Under the pieces are notes generated by a model, which saw only the letters and a list, made by a program, of their open reading frames with translations, did no database searches and had not been told where the DNA came from. The translations under genes and the position numbers were made by a program. A stretch of DNA of 64,000 nt, from contig DASPIL010000107.1 of the NCBI GenBank assembly GCA_035629175.1, positions 186,001-250,000 of the forward strand. The letters run 5' to 3'. The stretch is from Verrucomicrobiia bacterium. Its GTDB lineage: Bacteria > Verrucomicrobiota > Verrucomicrobiia > Limisphaerales > DASXHY01. Shown here piece by piece: positions 49,764 through 58,479 of this stretch. Positions within the stretch are counted from its first letter, which is position 1. Every line of letters begins with the position of its first letter.

Positions 49764-50072
49764 TCAGTCGCCCAGCAATTTCTTCAGCGCGTTTCTTGCC
49801 TGGCTCTCGCGCGCTGTGCCGAAGGCATCCACCTTGCGAACGTATTCACGGCGTGCCATTTCGAAGTATTCGCAGAAGTTTGCCGCGCCCTTTTCCTCGA
49901 CGGGTTCGGCCCTGCGGTCCCTGCACTGGTAAGCCGCCCGGGCGTCGTAATGGACGCAATTCATGCAAGTCTTCAGATCTGCACCACAGTTATCGCAGGT
50001 TTCCGAGCGGCCAGGCGAACCCGACAAGGTGTATTCCGTTCCGCATTTCCAGCAGTGGCGGGTCAGGTTCAT
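49764..50072 (-). CDS. Zinc-ribbon hypothetical protein
   Basis: A 102-residue protein. Cys7, Cys10, Cys26 and Cys29 form a C-x2-C ... C-x2-C zinc ribbon (RHCWKCGTEY, ETCDNCGADL), and Cys36, Cys39, Cys50 and Cys67 form a second likely metal site (KTCMNCVHYD, YQCRD, NFCEYF). The rest is charged and helical. I do not recognise a named family. The ATG at 50072 overlaps the stop of the preceding 193-residue gene as ATGA, so they are translationally coupled. A nucleic-acid or protein-binding role is inferred from the metal sites only. Confidence 0.7.
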   Translation of the reverse strand: MNLTRHCWKCGTEYTLSGSPGRSETCDNCGADLKTCMNCVHYDARAAYQCRDRRAEPVEEKGAANFCEYFEMARREYVRKVDAFGTARESQARNALKKLLGD

Positions 50073-50650
50073 GGCGCTCGCTGCCCGGGAAGCTTGCTCC
50101 AGCTATGAAGCAGCCGAAGCGCGTAATGCTCGTACGAGGTAAGCACACGGCCGTGCGCCAGGATTTCGTGAACAGCCCGCAAGGTCATGGAAAAATCGAG
50201 ATCATGAAGCGGTCTGTCCCGCACCAAGCGCTTCTTCCAACGGGCTTCATCGGCCGTTTCCTCCAACTCCACGGGCTGCCCCGGATAAAAGGACATCAGC
50301 CAGTCATCCCTTCGCTGAAACCCATCGCGCTCCTCTTTTCCTTCGAACCATGAATCACAGAGCATCATGCAGACGGATTGATTTCGGCAGGAGCCAACGC
50401 GGTAAAATACAATCCGGGCTTCGAAATCCGAAAAATAGTTGAACGCGATTCGCTCGGCCCCGGGCGGAAGCGGAGTCAGCGCACGCTGAAAAGCGATTTG
50501 CGTGTCCCCGGTTTCAGCGCGCTCAAAAATCAGATTCTCGTCAAATATCCAGATGACGTCCGCAGGCAGGTTGCGCCCGGTGAGAATGCGCTCCCATTCA
50601 GTCAGAGCGGCTTCAAAGGTCGGACGGGTGAAAGGCGGCAGAGTTGGCAT
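50069..50650 (-). CDS. Hypothetical protein of 193 residues coupled to zinc-ribbon gene
   Basis: A soluble protein from ATG 50650 (MPTLPPFTRPTFEAALTEWE). It contains LPADVIWIFDENLIFERAET, ARIVFYRVGSCRNQSVCMML and HEILAHGRVLTSYEHYALRL. No signal peptide or membrane segment is seen and I do not recognise the family. The epimerase gene ends 2 bp before this start and the zinc-ribbon gene overlaps its stop, so all three probably form an operon. An upstream ATG at 50677 would overlap the epimerase gene. Confidence 0.7.
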   Translation of the reverse strand: MPTLPPFTRPTFEAALTEWERILTGRNLPADVIWIFDENLIFERAETGDTQIAFQRALTPLPPGAERIAFNYFSDFEARIVFYRVGSCRNQSVCMMLCDSWFEGKEERDGFQRRDDWLMSFYPGQPVELEETADEARWKKRLVRDRPLHDLDFSMTLRAVHEILAHGRVLTSYEHYALRLLHSWSKLPGQRAP

Positions 50651-50652
50651 AA

Positions 50653-51606
50653 TTAAACTGCTGTTTTTCGAAACCATTCCACAAACATAGGGATACCCTC
50701 TTCGACCTTCACCTTCGGATGATAGCCAAGTCGATCCCGAGCTTTGGCGATGTCTGCAAAGGTAATCGGCACGTCGCCCGGCTGCAATGGCTGACGCTCG
50801 ATGATGGCTTTTTTGCCTACGGCCGACTCGATGACCTCAATTAAGCGTCGAAGGGTGATGGTTTGAGATTCGCCGAGGTTGAAAATCTCAAACCCGAATT
50901 CCCGGGTTGTGCATGCCATCACGCCATCGACGATATCGGCAATGTATGTATGATCCCGCGCGCTTGAACCATCGCCAAATACCGGGATGGGTTTGCCCTG
51001 GGAGATGAGGGCGGTGAACTTGCGGATTGCGAGATCGGGGCGTTGCCGCGGCCCATAAACCGTGAAAAATCTCAGCATGGCAATGTCCATCCCGTATGTG
51101 TGGTGATAGACGTGGCCGAGTGCTTCACACGCGAGCTTGCTGGCGGCATACGGGGAAATCGCGCTAAATATGGCGTCGCCTTCAGAGAAGGGGACCTTTG
51201 AGTTCACGCCGTAAACGGAAGACGAAGACGCGAGGATCAGTTTTTTGACGCCAGCACGACGGGCCGATTCGAGGATATTGACGGTTCCCTCTACGTTGAC
51301 ACGCTGATAAAGCGCCGGTTTCTCCAGGCTGGGCCGTACTCCGGCGCGGGCCGCGAGATGGATCACCTGGTCAAAACGCGTTTCGGAAAACACTCGATCC
51401 ACCGCGCACCGGTCTGTCACATCGGCTTGGATCAGCGCGAAAGGTTTCGCCAGGCGTTCCAGATCCCGAACGTTTCCTTTCTTCAGCTCTGGACTATAGA
51501 AGTCGTTGAGATCGTCCAACGCCGATACAGCATGTCCGGACAGCAGCAGGCGCTCGCAAACGTGCGAGCCAATGAATCCAGCGCCACCCGTAACAAGAAA
51601 ATTCAC
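50653..51606 (-). CDS. NAD-dependent sugar-nucleotide epimerase (UDP-glucuronate 4-epimerase-like)
   Basis: A 317-residue extended short-chain dehydrogenase. The Rossmann motif is VNFLVTGGAGFIGSHVCERL, the catalytic Ser/Tyr/Lys lie in LASSSSVYG and SPYAASKLACE, and GLGxxY-type specificity is in FTVYGPRQRPDLAIRKF. The pattern GNVRDLERL with NDFYSPELKK is typical of UDP-glucuronate or UDP-glucose 4-epimerases, so it should feed cell-surface polysaccharide synthesis. The start is placed at a GTG (51606) directly before the Rossmann strand; an ATG at 51675 gives 23 extra residues without family likeness. It is divergent from purC and heads a three-gene group. Confidence 0.88.
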   Translation of the reverse strand: MNFLVTGGAGFIGSHVCERLLLSGHAVSALDDLNDFYSPELKKGNVRDLERLAKPFALIQADVTDRCAVDRVFSETRFDQVIHLAARAGVRPSLEKPALYQRVNVEGTVNILESARRAGVKKLILASSSSVYGVNSKVPFSEGDAIFSAISPYAASKLACEALGHVYHHTYGMDIAMLRFFTVYGPRQRPDLAIRKFTALISQGKPIPVFGDGSSARDHTYIADIVDGVMACTTREFGFEIFNLGESQTITLRRLIEVIESAVGKKAIIERQPLQPGDVPITFADIAKARDRLGYHPKVKVEEGIPMFVEWFRKTAV

Positions 51607-51781
51607 GGGTCGAAAGCTACGGGGAAAAGCACAAGGCGGAAAGGGGGAATTGCTGGCGGACAAAATCGTGGACAAGGATTGCGTCCCCGCCAGCCGTTGG
51701 CGTCGGACAGGTCACGCGGCACGTCAGCAGTCCATAACAAAAACCCTTGGCACTGGGTCTTCCGTGCCTATATTTCGGCCC

Positions 51782-52672
51782 ATGCCAAACCCAACAGTTC
51801 TACAGCTCGATTTGCCGGGATTCAAAAAGGTGAAAAGCGGCAAGGTTCGCGAGATTTTCGACCTCGGCGATCGCCTCCTGCTCGTTGCAACGGACAGGAT
51901 CTCCGCTTTCGATGTCGTGATGCCCAATGGAATCCCTCGCAAGGGCGAAGTCCTCACCCAGATTTCCCATTTCTGGTTTGATCGTTTTTCGTCGCTCGTC
52001 CCGAATCATCTGCTCGCGCGTGCTGACGATCCGCTGCCGGCAAACCTGCAGCCGTTTGCTGACACTGTCACACGGCGCAGCATGATCGTGAAGAAAGCGA
52101 CGCCGCTGGCCATCGAATGCATTGTTCGAGGATACCTTTCCGGTTCAGGTCTCAAGGAATATCGGAAGTCGCAAACTGTTTGCGGTATCCAGTTGCCGGC
52201 TGGCCTCACCGAATCCGCCGAGTTACCCGAACCCATTTTCACGCCTTCCACCAAGGCTGAGGCAGGCCACGACGAAAACATTTCATTTCAACAGGCAGAA
52301 CAGATTGTGGGCCAGGACATCGCGGCGCGGGCGAGGGATCTCAGCCTGAAGATCTACAAGGCGGGACGCGATTACGCCCGCGAACGGGGAATTATCATTG
52401 CCGACACCAAATTCGAATTCGGAATGTTTAATGGCGAATTGATACTCATCGACGAGGTTCTGACGCCTGACTCGTCGCGGTTCTGGCCAGCCGACCAATA
52501 CACGCCAGGCAAGGGCCAGCCGAGCTTCGATAAACAATTCGTCCGTGATTACCTGGAAACGCTGGCGTGGGACAAGACGCCGCCGGGTCCGCGATTGCCG
52601 GACGACGTCGTAGCCAAGACAAGCGCAAAGTACGTGGATGCGTATCAGCGGTTGACTGGGCGGGCGTTGTAG
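51782..52672 (+). CDS. purC: Phosphoribosylaminoimidazole-succinocarboxamide synthase PurC
   Basis: A 296-residue SAICAR synthetase of purine synthesis. Signatures are SGKVREIFDLGDRLLLVATD, RISAFDVVMPNGIPRKGEVL, ECIVRGYLSGSGLKEY, FTPSTKAEAGHDENISF, IIIADTKFEFGM and IDEVLTPDSSRFW. The start at ATG 51782 (MPNPTVLQLDLPGF) is preferred; an open frame extends back to 51506 through the divergent epimerase leader, but that part is not family-like. The long form (about 300 residues) is common outside enterobacteria. Confidence 0.96.
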   Translation: MPNPTVLQLDLPGFKKVKSGKVREIFDLGDRLLLVATDRISAFDVVMPNGIPRKGEVLTQISHFWFDRFSSLVPNHLLARADDPLPANLQPFADTVTRRSMIVKKATPLAIECIVRGYLSGSGLKEYRKSQTVCGIQLPAGLTESAELPEPIFTPSTKAEAGHDENISFQQAEQIVGQDIAARARDLSLKIYKAGRDYARERGIIIADTKFEFGMFNGELILIDEVLTPDSSRFWPADQYTPGKGQPSFDKQFVRDYLETLAWDKTPPGPRLPDDVVAKTSAKYVDAYQRLTGRAL

Positions 52673-52727
52673 CCTCACATCGGGATCAGCGGGAAAGCGG
52701 CTCGGTTGGGCAGCGAAGTTACAGCAG

Positions 52728-53687
52728 GTGTTGTCGTCATTGCCGCTGCGGCGGCCAATCCAACGTGTGAACGAGCTTGTTGAAGATTTTCTGCAGTACC
52801 TGCGTCACGAACGCGGGCAGTCGGCGAACACCGCGAAGACGTACGCAGCCCTGCTGGGAAACTTCGTGAGGTGGGCGCAACGGCAGCAAATTGCATCCTG
52901 GGAAGGCGTGACCCTGAACCATTTGATGGCCTTTCTCCAAAACGAGCGGGAACGGCCGGTGGAGACCGAGGAAAAAGGATCCGCCCGGCGGCTCAGCAGT
53001 GAAAGCGTTTATCTTGCGATCGCAGCGTTGCGGGCCTTCTATCGATTTGCCGAAAACGAAAAAATGCTGCCCTCAAATGTCGCAGAAAACCTTTCGTTGC
53101 CGCGCCGGTGGAAAAGATTGCCCAAAGGGCTGACCCCCGCCGAAATTGAGAAGGTTCTCGCGAAGGAAGAGCCAGCAACACCGCAATCACTTTGCGATCA
53201 TGCTGTCCTTGAGCTCGCCTACGCTTCAGGCCTGCGCCTGAGCGAACTTAAAAATCTGAGACTGGAACAGTTGCACCTGGATGCAGGTTTTATCAACGTC
53301 ATCGGGAAGGGCAACAAGGAGCGGGTCGTCCCGGTGGGCAAGAAAGCGGCAGAGGCATTGAACCGTTATCTGCAATCCGGCCGACCCAGGCTCGTGACGC
53401 CAAGATCCCCTGCGACAGTTTTCCTGACGAACCGCGGGAGTGGTTTTGCAGCGGTGACATTGTGGAAGCGAATCAAGCGTCGCGTTGCTCGCAGCGGCGT
53501 TTCCCGCAACATCACCCCTCACATGCTGAGGCACAGCTTTGCAACCGATCTGCTGGAACACGGGGCGGACTTGCGAGTGATTCAGGAATTACTCGGCCAT
53601 GCGAACATCAGCACCACCGAGATTTACACGCACGTGAGTGGGAACCGGCTGAGGGATATTCATCGACGCTTCCACCCGCGTGCGTGA
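52728..53687 (+). CDS. Tyrosine recombinase of the XerC/XerD family
   Basis: A 319-residue site-specific recombinase. The N-terminal SAM-like core-binding domain (VEDFLQYLRHERGQSANTAK) is followed by the catalytic domain with all pentad residues: Arg in SGLRLSELKNL, Lys near GKGNKERVVPVG, HMLRHSFATDLLEHG for His-x2-Arg, LLGHANISTTEIYTHV with the second His and the nucleophile Tyr. The context (purC upstream, no phage or integron genes) and length point to the chromosome dimer resolution enzymes acting at dif. XerC and XerD cannot be told apart by eye. The GTG at 52728 is the start used; another GTG 13 codons later is possible. Confidence 0.9.
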   Translation: MLSSLPLRRPIQRVNELVEDFLQYLRHERGQSANTAKTYAALLGNFVRWAQRQQIASWEGVTLNHLMAFLQNERERPVETEEKGSARRLSSESVYLAIAALRAFYRFAENEKMLPSNVAENLSLPRRWKRLPKGLTPAEIEKVLAKEEPATPQSLCDHAVLELAYASGLRLSELKNLRLEQLHLDAGFINVIGKGNKERVVPVGKKAAEALNRYLQSGRPRLVTPRSPATVFLTNRGSGFAAVTLWKRIKRRVARSGVSRNITPHMLRHSFATDLLEHGADLRVIQELLGHANISTTEIYTHVSGNRLRDIHRRFHPRA

Positions 53688-53709
53688 CCCGCGCGATGCA
53701 GGAGCCGCA

Positions 53710-55599
53710 CTATTGCGTGACGGTCTGGTAGAACCGACGGACCCTATTTGTGGTGGATTGGTCCAGGATTTCAGCGACGCCCGTTAGGGACGTGTTTGTC
53801 GCGATCGGCTCCCAATGACTGAGGTTTGTGGAAGCAAGGATCACATAGCTCCTGCCGATCGGAACCGACATCTGAAGCTTGAACCCCTCTGGGGTCAGTC
53901 CGCTCCCAGTGAATTTCGGCACTGGATCGTTGACGATGAGCGAAACCGTTGCGATGGAGCCCGGCGCAATTCCGTCAGAGCCGCGGTACGAGAATGAATC
54001 GATTCCATGAAAGTTTCCTGCCGGCGTGTAGGTGAAGCTTCCATCAGCGCTGAGGACCAACGTTCCATCTGTCACGTCGGTAACAAGGACTGCCCGCAAA
54101 TCCGCTGGTTCATTATCAACGTCGGTGTCGTTTGCGAGAAGCCCGTTCGCCGGGATGCTCAATGGCACATTAATCGTCGTGCTGTACGAATCGTCCTGGG
54201 CAACAGGCGCGTCATTCACTGGAACGACAGTCACCGTCGCAGATCCGGCAACCTGGTTGGTTCCATCGGAAACTGTGTACGTTACCAGGGCGCTGCCATG
54301 AAAATTCGCCGCCGGGGTGAATAAGATGGCTCCTTCATCCACAACAGCGCTGCCGTTTTCTGCGGATATGGCGAGCAAGGTCAGCGGGGTGCCATCAGGA
54401 TCGAAATCGTTATCAAGGACACCGATCACCACGCTCGTATCTTCCAACGTGTTGGTTTCCTCATTGGTGACCACGGGCGGATCGTTAATCGCGGCCACCT
54501 GTATGGTGACAGTTGCAGGGCTGGAAATCGTGCTGCCAAATACCTGAAACCAGATGTCCACGCCCTGGTTTGTCGAGTGTTTGTAGTAACTGCCGCGGCT
54601 GTAATTGTTGGCACCCTTTTCCAGGAAGAATTCTTTTCCATTCGACGCGCCGCATTCGAGATTCAGGTAGTATGTCGTGCCTGAAACAAACGGACCAACA
54701 GGTTCATCGAAAGCGATTTCGTAGGTTTGAAAGGAGCTTCCAGCGGTGGTGTTCGTCACGCTGGAGGAGTCGATTGCCACCGTGCTTCCACCGATGGCGC
54801 CGCCGTTGATTGATGTGCCGATACTGAAAATCAGGTCAGAATTGGGGGCGCTGGACTCTCGGGAGAGACGCAGCACGACTTTTGAAATCATGTAATTCGG
54901 TTGGCCGGTGTCGCCATGACGAAACGATTGCGATCCCTCCTGGCCCTGCTTGATGCCTTCCTTGCTGCCCCCGATCGCTGATTGCTCGAGCGCCAGCAGC
55001 GCCGAACTCGCTGCGCGGTATTTGAATGACGCAGTGCCGCTGAAACCTGCTGGTGGGGTGTATTCGAATGAACCATTCGAATTCAGAACCACAGATCCGT
55101 TGCTGACGTCGCTCAGTATGGCTGCCAGCAATGGCTCGTTGCGCGGCTCGAGATCATTCGCAAGGACGCCCGCGACAGGGACTTGGAGGATTTGATTTTC
55201 CACTGTGGTGAAGCCATCCGGATTGGCGACTGGTGAATCGATGCCGACGACGGCGAGACTGGCTGGCTGACTGTCCACGGTTCCACTTCCGTTCTTTACC
55301 TCGACCCAGTAGTTCGCTGCGTCATTTGCGCTCACGTCGTTCAGAATGAGGATGCTTGAATTTGCACCCCCAATCCGCTGGGCACCCTTGTACCATTTGT
55401 ATTGAAGGGACGTGGCGCTCAAGGCTACGACCGAAAACACCGCGGTGCCTCCAATTTGGACACGGATGGCTAAAGGTTGGACAACGACGATTGGGGGCGG
55501 ACCGAACTGCGCGAGCCCTTTTGGCACCATTGCGGCGAAGAAAACCAACAGCAGAACCCCTCTTGAGGCAAGGTTTCGAAGGTGTGTCATGTTCTTCAT
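53710..55599 (-). CDS. Secreted protein with Ig-like and cadherin-like tandem domains
   Basis: A 629-residue exported protein. The signal peptide (MTHLRNLASRGVLLLVFFAA) ends near KGLAQ. An Ig-like domain comes first (residues about 30-110: VQIGGTAVFSVVALSATSLQ, YWVEVKNGSG). Next come repeats of the VCBS/tandem-95 kind, marked by FEYTPPAGFSGTASFKYR, LFTPAANFHGSALVTYTVSD and FTYTPAGNFHGIDSFSYRGS, with LANDxD-type linkers (LANDTDVDNEPADL). Inserted after the first is a choice-anchor-like block (SFQTYEIAFDEPVGPFVSGT). The C-terminal GRSYVILASTNLSHWEPIAT resembles the end of the giant repeat protein. It lies 36 bp downstream of the TonB receptor gene, so it may be a surface partner. Confidence 0.82.
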   Translation of the reverse strand: MKNMTHLRNLASRGVLLLVFFAAMVPKGLAQFGPPPIVVVQPLAIRVQIGGTAVFSVVALSATSLQYKWYKGAQRIGGANSSILILNDVSANDAANYWVEVKNGSGTVDSQPASLAVVGIDSPVANPDGFTTVENQILQVPVAGVLANDLEPRNEPLLAAILSDVSNGSVVLNSNGSFEYTPPAGFSGTASFKYRAASSALLALEQSAIGGSKEGIKQGQEGSQSFRHGDTGQPNYMISKVVLRLSRESSAPNSDLIFSIGTSINGGAIGGSTVAIDSSSVTNTTAGSSFQTYEIAFDEPVGPFVSGTTYYLNLECGASNGKEFFLEKGANNYSRGSYYKHSTNQGVDIWFQVFGSTISSPATVTIQVAAINDPPVVTNEETNTLEDTSVVIGVLDNDFDPDGTPLTLLAISAENGSAVVDEGAILFTPAANFHGSALVTYTVSDGTNQVAGSATVTVVPVNDAPVAQDDSYSTTINVPLSIPANGLLANDTDVDNEPADLRAVLVTDVTDGTLVLSADGSFTYTPAGNFHGIDSFSYRGSDGIAPGSIATVSLIVNDPVPKFTGSGLTPEGFKLQMSVPIGRSYVILASTNLSHWEPIATNTSLTGVAEILDQSTTNRVRRFYQTVTQ

Positions 55600-55635
55600 A
55601 GGGTGCGCCGTTTCAGGAGCGAATATTGTGCCGCA

Positions 55636-57660
55636 TCAGAACCGATACGTGAGCTTTAACCTGAAACTCCTGCCATCCTGTTCGATCAAATCCTGCCGAT
55701 GAAACCGGCTGGCCGGGTCGTTGTACTTCCGGTCCAAGAGGTTATAAATGCTGGCTGATGCTTCGAGGTTCTCGATCAGGTTTTGACTGAACAACGTGAA
55801 GTTAACGATTCCATAACCGGCAGCGTCCCGGCCAACGGTTGATTCACCCGGGGCTGTCCCGGTGAAGATGGAGTGGCGTGCCGATTGATAGTGAAATTCC
55901 AAGGCAGCAAAGAGCTTCTCCCGCACGAGGGGAATGCTCAGGGCGCATTTGACCAAGTGATTCGGTGAATCCGGCAGGTGGCTGCCATTTGCCCGATCCT
56001 CGGCATTCTGCAATGTGTAGCTCAACCGCGTGCGGATTCCGTTGGTCCAGGCGCCATCCATTGCGAGTTCAACTCCCTGCGCGCGCGCGTCGAAATTGCG
56101 AAACTCCCCGGCCTGAAACGAAATCAGGTCATCCATTTCGTTCCAGAACCCGGAAATCGAAGAACGCAGGGTTCGGGTGATTTCCTGTTCAAAGATGAGC
56201 TCATATGCGCTGATTGTTTCTGGCTGGAGGTCACGGAAATTGGGATCGCTCAGCTCGCGAAAGTTCGGCGCGCGAAATGCCGTGCCGTATACCGCCTTGA
56301 AGGAGGAACCTTCCCATGCGTTGTAAATAGCCGCCAGCCGCGGGTTTACCGCCCCGTCCGTGTCACCGTACTTGTCGTAGCGCACCCCGCCGCTCAGATG
56401 CAGGTTCTTCTGTATTTCAAAATCGGTCTGCGCGTAAAATCCGTAGCTGCGGCGGTCGAGCGAAATCTGCGTGCCGCCCGGAACCAGCACCGCCTTTTCC
56501 TGCCTGAAATCATCCCGGTACTCAGCGCCGAGGCTGACCATGTGGCGATCCCACAACTTCTTGCTTACCTGGATCTCAGTCCCCCACCACTCGCCTGCCT
56601 GCCGTTCACGGGTCACGTTTGTGGACGTGGCGGCTACGAGAGGGTACCCAATTGAAAAATCATTTCGGTCGTAATACAGCCGCGCGGTCAGCGCCAGGCC
56701 GTCATCGAACTGATGGCTATAACGCAGGGCCGTGTAGGCGCGTTCGTCGACCGTTCGCAGCCCTGCCTGGTTAAACGCCGAGAGGAACTGTGCCGTGGGA
56801 TTCTCCTTCTCCCGTCGGATATAGCTCCCTTCCAAGGTGAAGTCCCCGAAAGCAATGGATCCAAATAAGCTTCCGAATTGATCGCTGTCGAGGTCTTCAG
56901 CAATGCCGCGGTTCTGGCCGGGTGTGTTGAATTGCGGATAAAAAAGCCGATCGTCTCCGCTGCTTTCGTAAAATGTTCCAGAGAGGAGCATCCGGAATCC
57001 GTTCGAGAATTCCTTCCCAAAGCTCACACGCGCCTTCCACGTTTCGAAACCGCCGTAATCGGCGGAGACCTCGGTTCCGTTCAGCTGGGCAGGTTGCCGG
57101 GTGATGACATTCACCACGCCGAAAAATGCGTTGTTGCCGTACAGAACGGAACCCGGTCCCCGAATGATTTCCACCCGCTCGATCAGGTCAACGTCGAGGA
57201 TAAACGCAGTGTCGATGAACGCGCCATCCGTCAGGTTGTTGTTCACCCGATGGCCGTTGATCAGCAGGAGGATGCGGCTGTTGAAGTCGCCGAGGCTGAC
57301 GCCGCGGACTCCGACGATTGCATAGTTTCGATCATACGAAACATGAAATCCCTGGACGCTTTCGAGCACATCTCCGAGGGTGCGATGACCGTAGCGCCGA
57401 ATCTCGTCGGCGGTAATCACGGAAATGGACGAGGGCGCGGCCGTGACTTTCTGTTCAAACTTGGAAGCACCGAACACCGTTGGCACCTCAATCTCCATCA
57501 ACACTTCCAAGGGCAAATCACTCAGGTCCTGGCTTTCCACAGCCGGAGCCGTCCCGCTGGTCGCTCCCATCAGAAGAATGCAAACGGAGCGGAATCCAGG
57601 GAATGCGCGCAAGCGGGTGAACGCCCGCCTGAACATCATTGGCACGATGGATTGGTTCAT
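55636..57660 (-). CDS. TonB-dependent outer-membrane receptor
   Basis: A 674-residue outer-membrane transporter. The N-terminal signal region is followed by a plug domain: SSISVITADEIRRYGHRTLG, SRILLLINGHRVNN, VERVEIIRGPGSVLYGNNAF and FGVVNVITRQPAQL. The rest is a 22-strand-type barrel with alternating aromatic residues ending in the required terminal Phe (SFRLKLTYRF). It should import a scarce large ligand such as an iron complex, vitamin B12 or an oligosaccharide using TonB energy. No cobalamin riboswitch pattern is evident upstream. The next gene on the same strand, after 36 bp, encodes a secreted Ig/cadherin-like protein. Confidence 0.92.
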   Translation of the reverse strand: MNQSIVPMMFRRAFTRLRAFPGFRSVCILLMGATSGTAPAVESQDLSDLPLEVLMEIEVPTVFGASKFEQKVTAAPSSISVITADEIRRYGHRTLGDVLESVQGFHVSYDRNYAIVGVRGVSLGDFNSRILLLINGHRVNNNLTDGAFIDTAFILDVDLIERVEIIRGPGSVLYGNNAFFGVVNVITRQPAQLNGTEVSADYGGFETWKARVSFGKEFSNGFRMLLSGTFYESSGDDRLFYPQFNTPGQNRGIAEDLDSDQFGSLFGSIAFGDFTLEGSYIRREKENPTAQFLSAFNQAGLRTVDERAYTALRYSHQFDDGLALTARLYYDRNDFSIGYPLVAATSTNVTRERQAGEWWGTEIQVSKKLWDRHMVSLGAEYRDDFRQEKAVLVPGGTQISLDRRSYGFYAQTDFEIQKNLHLSGGVRYDKYGDTDGAVNPRLAAIYNAWEGSSFKAVYGTAFRAPNFRELSDPNFRDLQPETISAYELIFEQEITRTLRSSISGFWNEMDDLISFQAGEFRNFDARAQGVELAMDGAWTNGIRTRLSYTLQNAEDRANGSHLPDSPNHLVKCALSIPLVREKLFAALEFHYQSARHSIFTGTAPGESTVGRDAAGYGIVNFTLFSQNLIENLEASASIYNLLDRKYNDPASRFHRQDLIEQDGRSFRLKLTYRF

Positions 57661-58054
57661 CTCATCCGCCTAAAGATGTCCGCGCCCGGCATTTGCCGGG
57701 CCAGCGAGGTTCGCTCTCGGCCATCACTCGGTGCAGAGTTGGGCTCCGATCTGTCATTTTTGATTGATGGGCACTCGATCGCGATCATGTTGCGTGTCGA
57801 AGTTCCCCAGTTCGTATCGAGCCGGTCCGCTGTTCCTAGCGTCTTTTGCTGTGCTGGACTAAGCCATTCTTGGCCGGCTCAAGGTCCATCGGCAGATCGC
57901 GTGCATTCCTGAGGTGAAACCGGAGAAAGAGTGTGTTTTGTCCGCAAAATGCGTGGAACTTGAGTCCACCCTGGAGGAGGACACACCGCAGCGGCGGTAA
58001 AGATTTATGCCGCGGGTTTGGCTGGGGAACGTATGCCGCTGGAATGGCGGCGGG
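57661..58054. other. Intergenic region upstream of the TonB receptor gene
   Basis: About 390 bp without a convincing gene. It contains an 8-bp perfect hairpin at 57686-57703 (GCCCGGCA with TGCCGGGC) close to the receptor start, which could be in its leader. I could not recognise a known riboswitch. Confidence 0.45.
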
Positions 58055-58354
58055 TTAGGCGAAGTCGTAAACCACCACGCGTTTGACCACGCGCTTTACC
58101 ACTTTTTCGACAAACTCGATGTGCAGCGGATGCACCTGGTAGTCGTCCTGCGTTTTTTTATCGGGAAAAACGATGTTCAAACCGACCTGATACGTTTGGT
58201 CGACGACCGGTCGATGGCTTCCTGCCATTTTGCCGACATGAAAATGGAGCGCGCCCGGCACAGGCCGCAAATACTTTTCTGCGCCCGCAATCACTTCATC
58301 CGCTGCCGAGGCCTGCTCAGGATCCGTCCAAAAGATGACAACGTGTGAAAACAT
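58055..58354 (-). CDS. Dabb family (stress-responsive alpha-beta barrel) protein
   Basis: A 99-residue protein of the dimeric alpha-beta barrel fold: MFSHVVIFWTDPEQASAADE at the start, then VIAGAEKYLRPVPGALHFHV, VDQTYQVGLNIVFPDKKTQD and DYQVHPLHIEFVEKVV. This is the Dabb family, whose members bind or transform small hydrophobic molecules or act as stress proteins of unclear function. ATG 58354 fits the family start; an in-frame ATG at 58417 adds 21 residues. It is divergent from fabD (125 bp between starts). Confidence 0.88.
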   Translation of the reverse strand: MFSHVVIFWTDPEQASAADEVIAGAEKYLRPVPGALHFHVGKMAGSHRPVVDQTYQVGLNIVFPDKKTQDDYQVHPLHIEFVEKVVKRVVKRVVVYDFA

Positions 58355-58479
58355 GGGCGCGAGCGTATGTAAACAGCAGCCCCTTGTCAGTTGTTTGTTC
58401 CTTGAAGCATTAACCACGGCATTGATTTCGAGGTTTCCGCTTTTCGCTGTGCGCCTTTTGTGCTTATGTCCCGGCCTTT

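Noticed and set aside
52728-53687. Xer-type recombinase as a sign of a mobile element or integron
   Set aside because: There are no attachment repeats, excisionase, gene cassettes or phage genes nearby; the length and context fit a housekeeping Xer protein.
57686-57703. Possible riboswitch element upstream of the TonB receptor gene
   Set aside because: Only a simple 8-bp hairpin is visible; I could not match the conserved blocks of cobalamin or other riboswitches, so it is reported only as a hairpin in an intergenic region.
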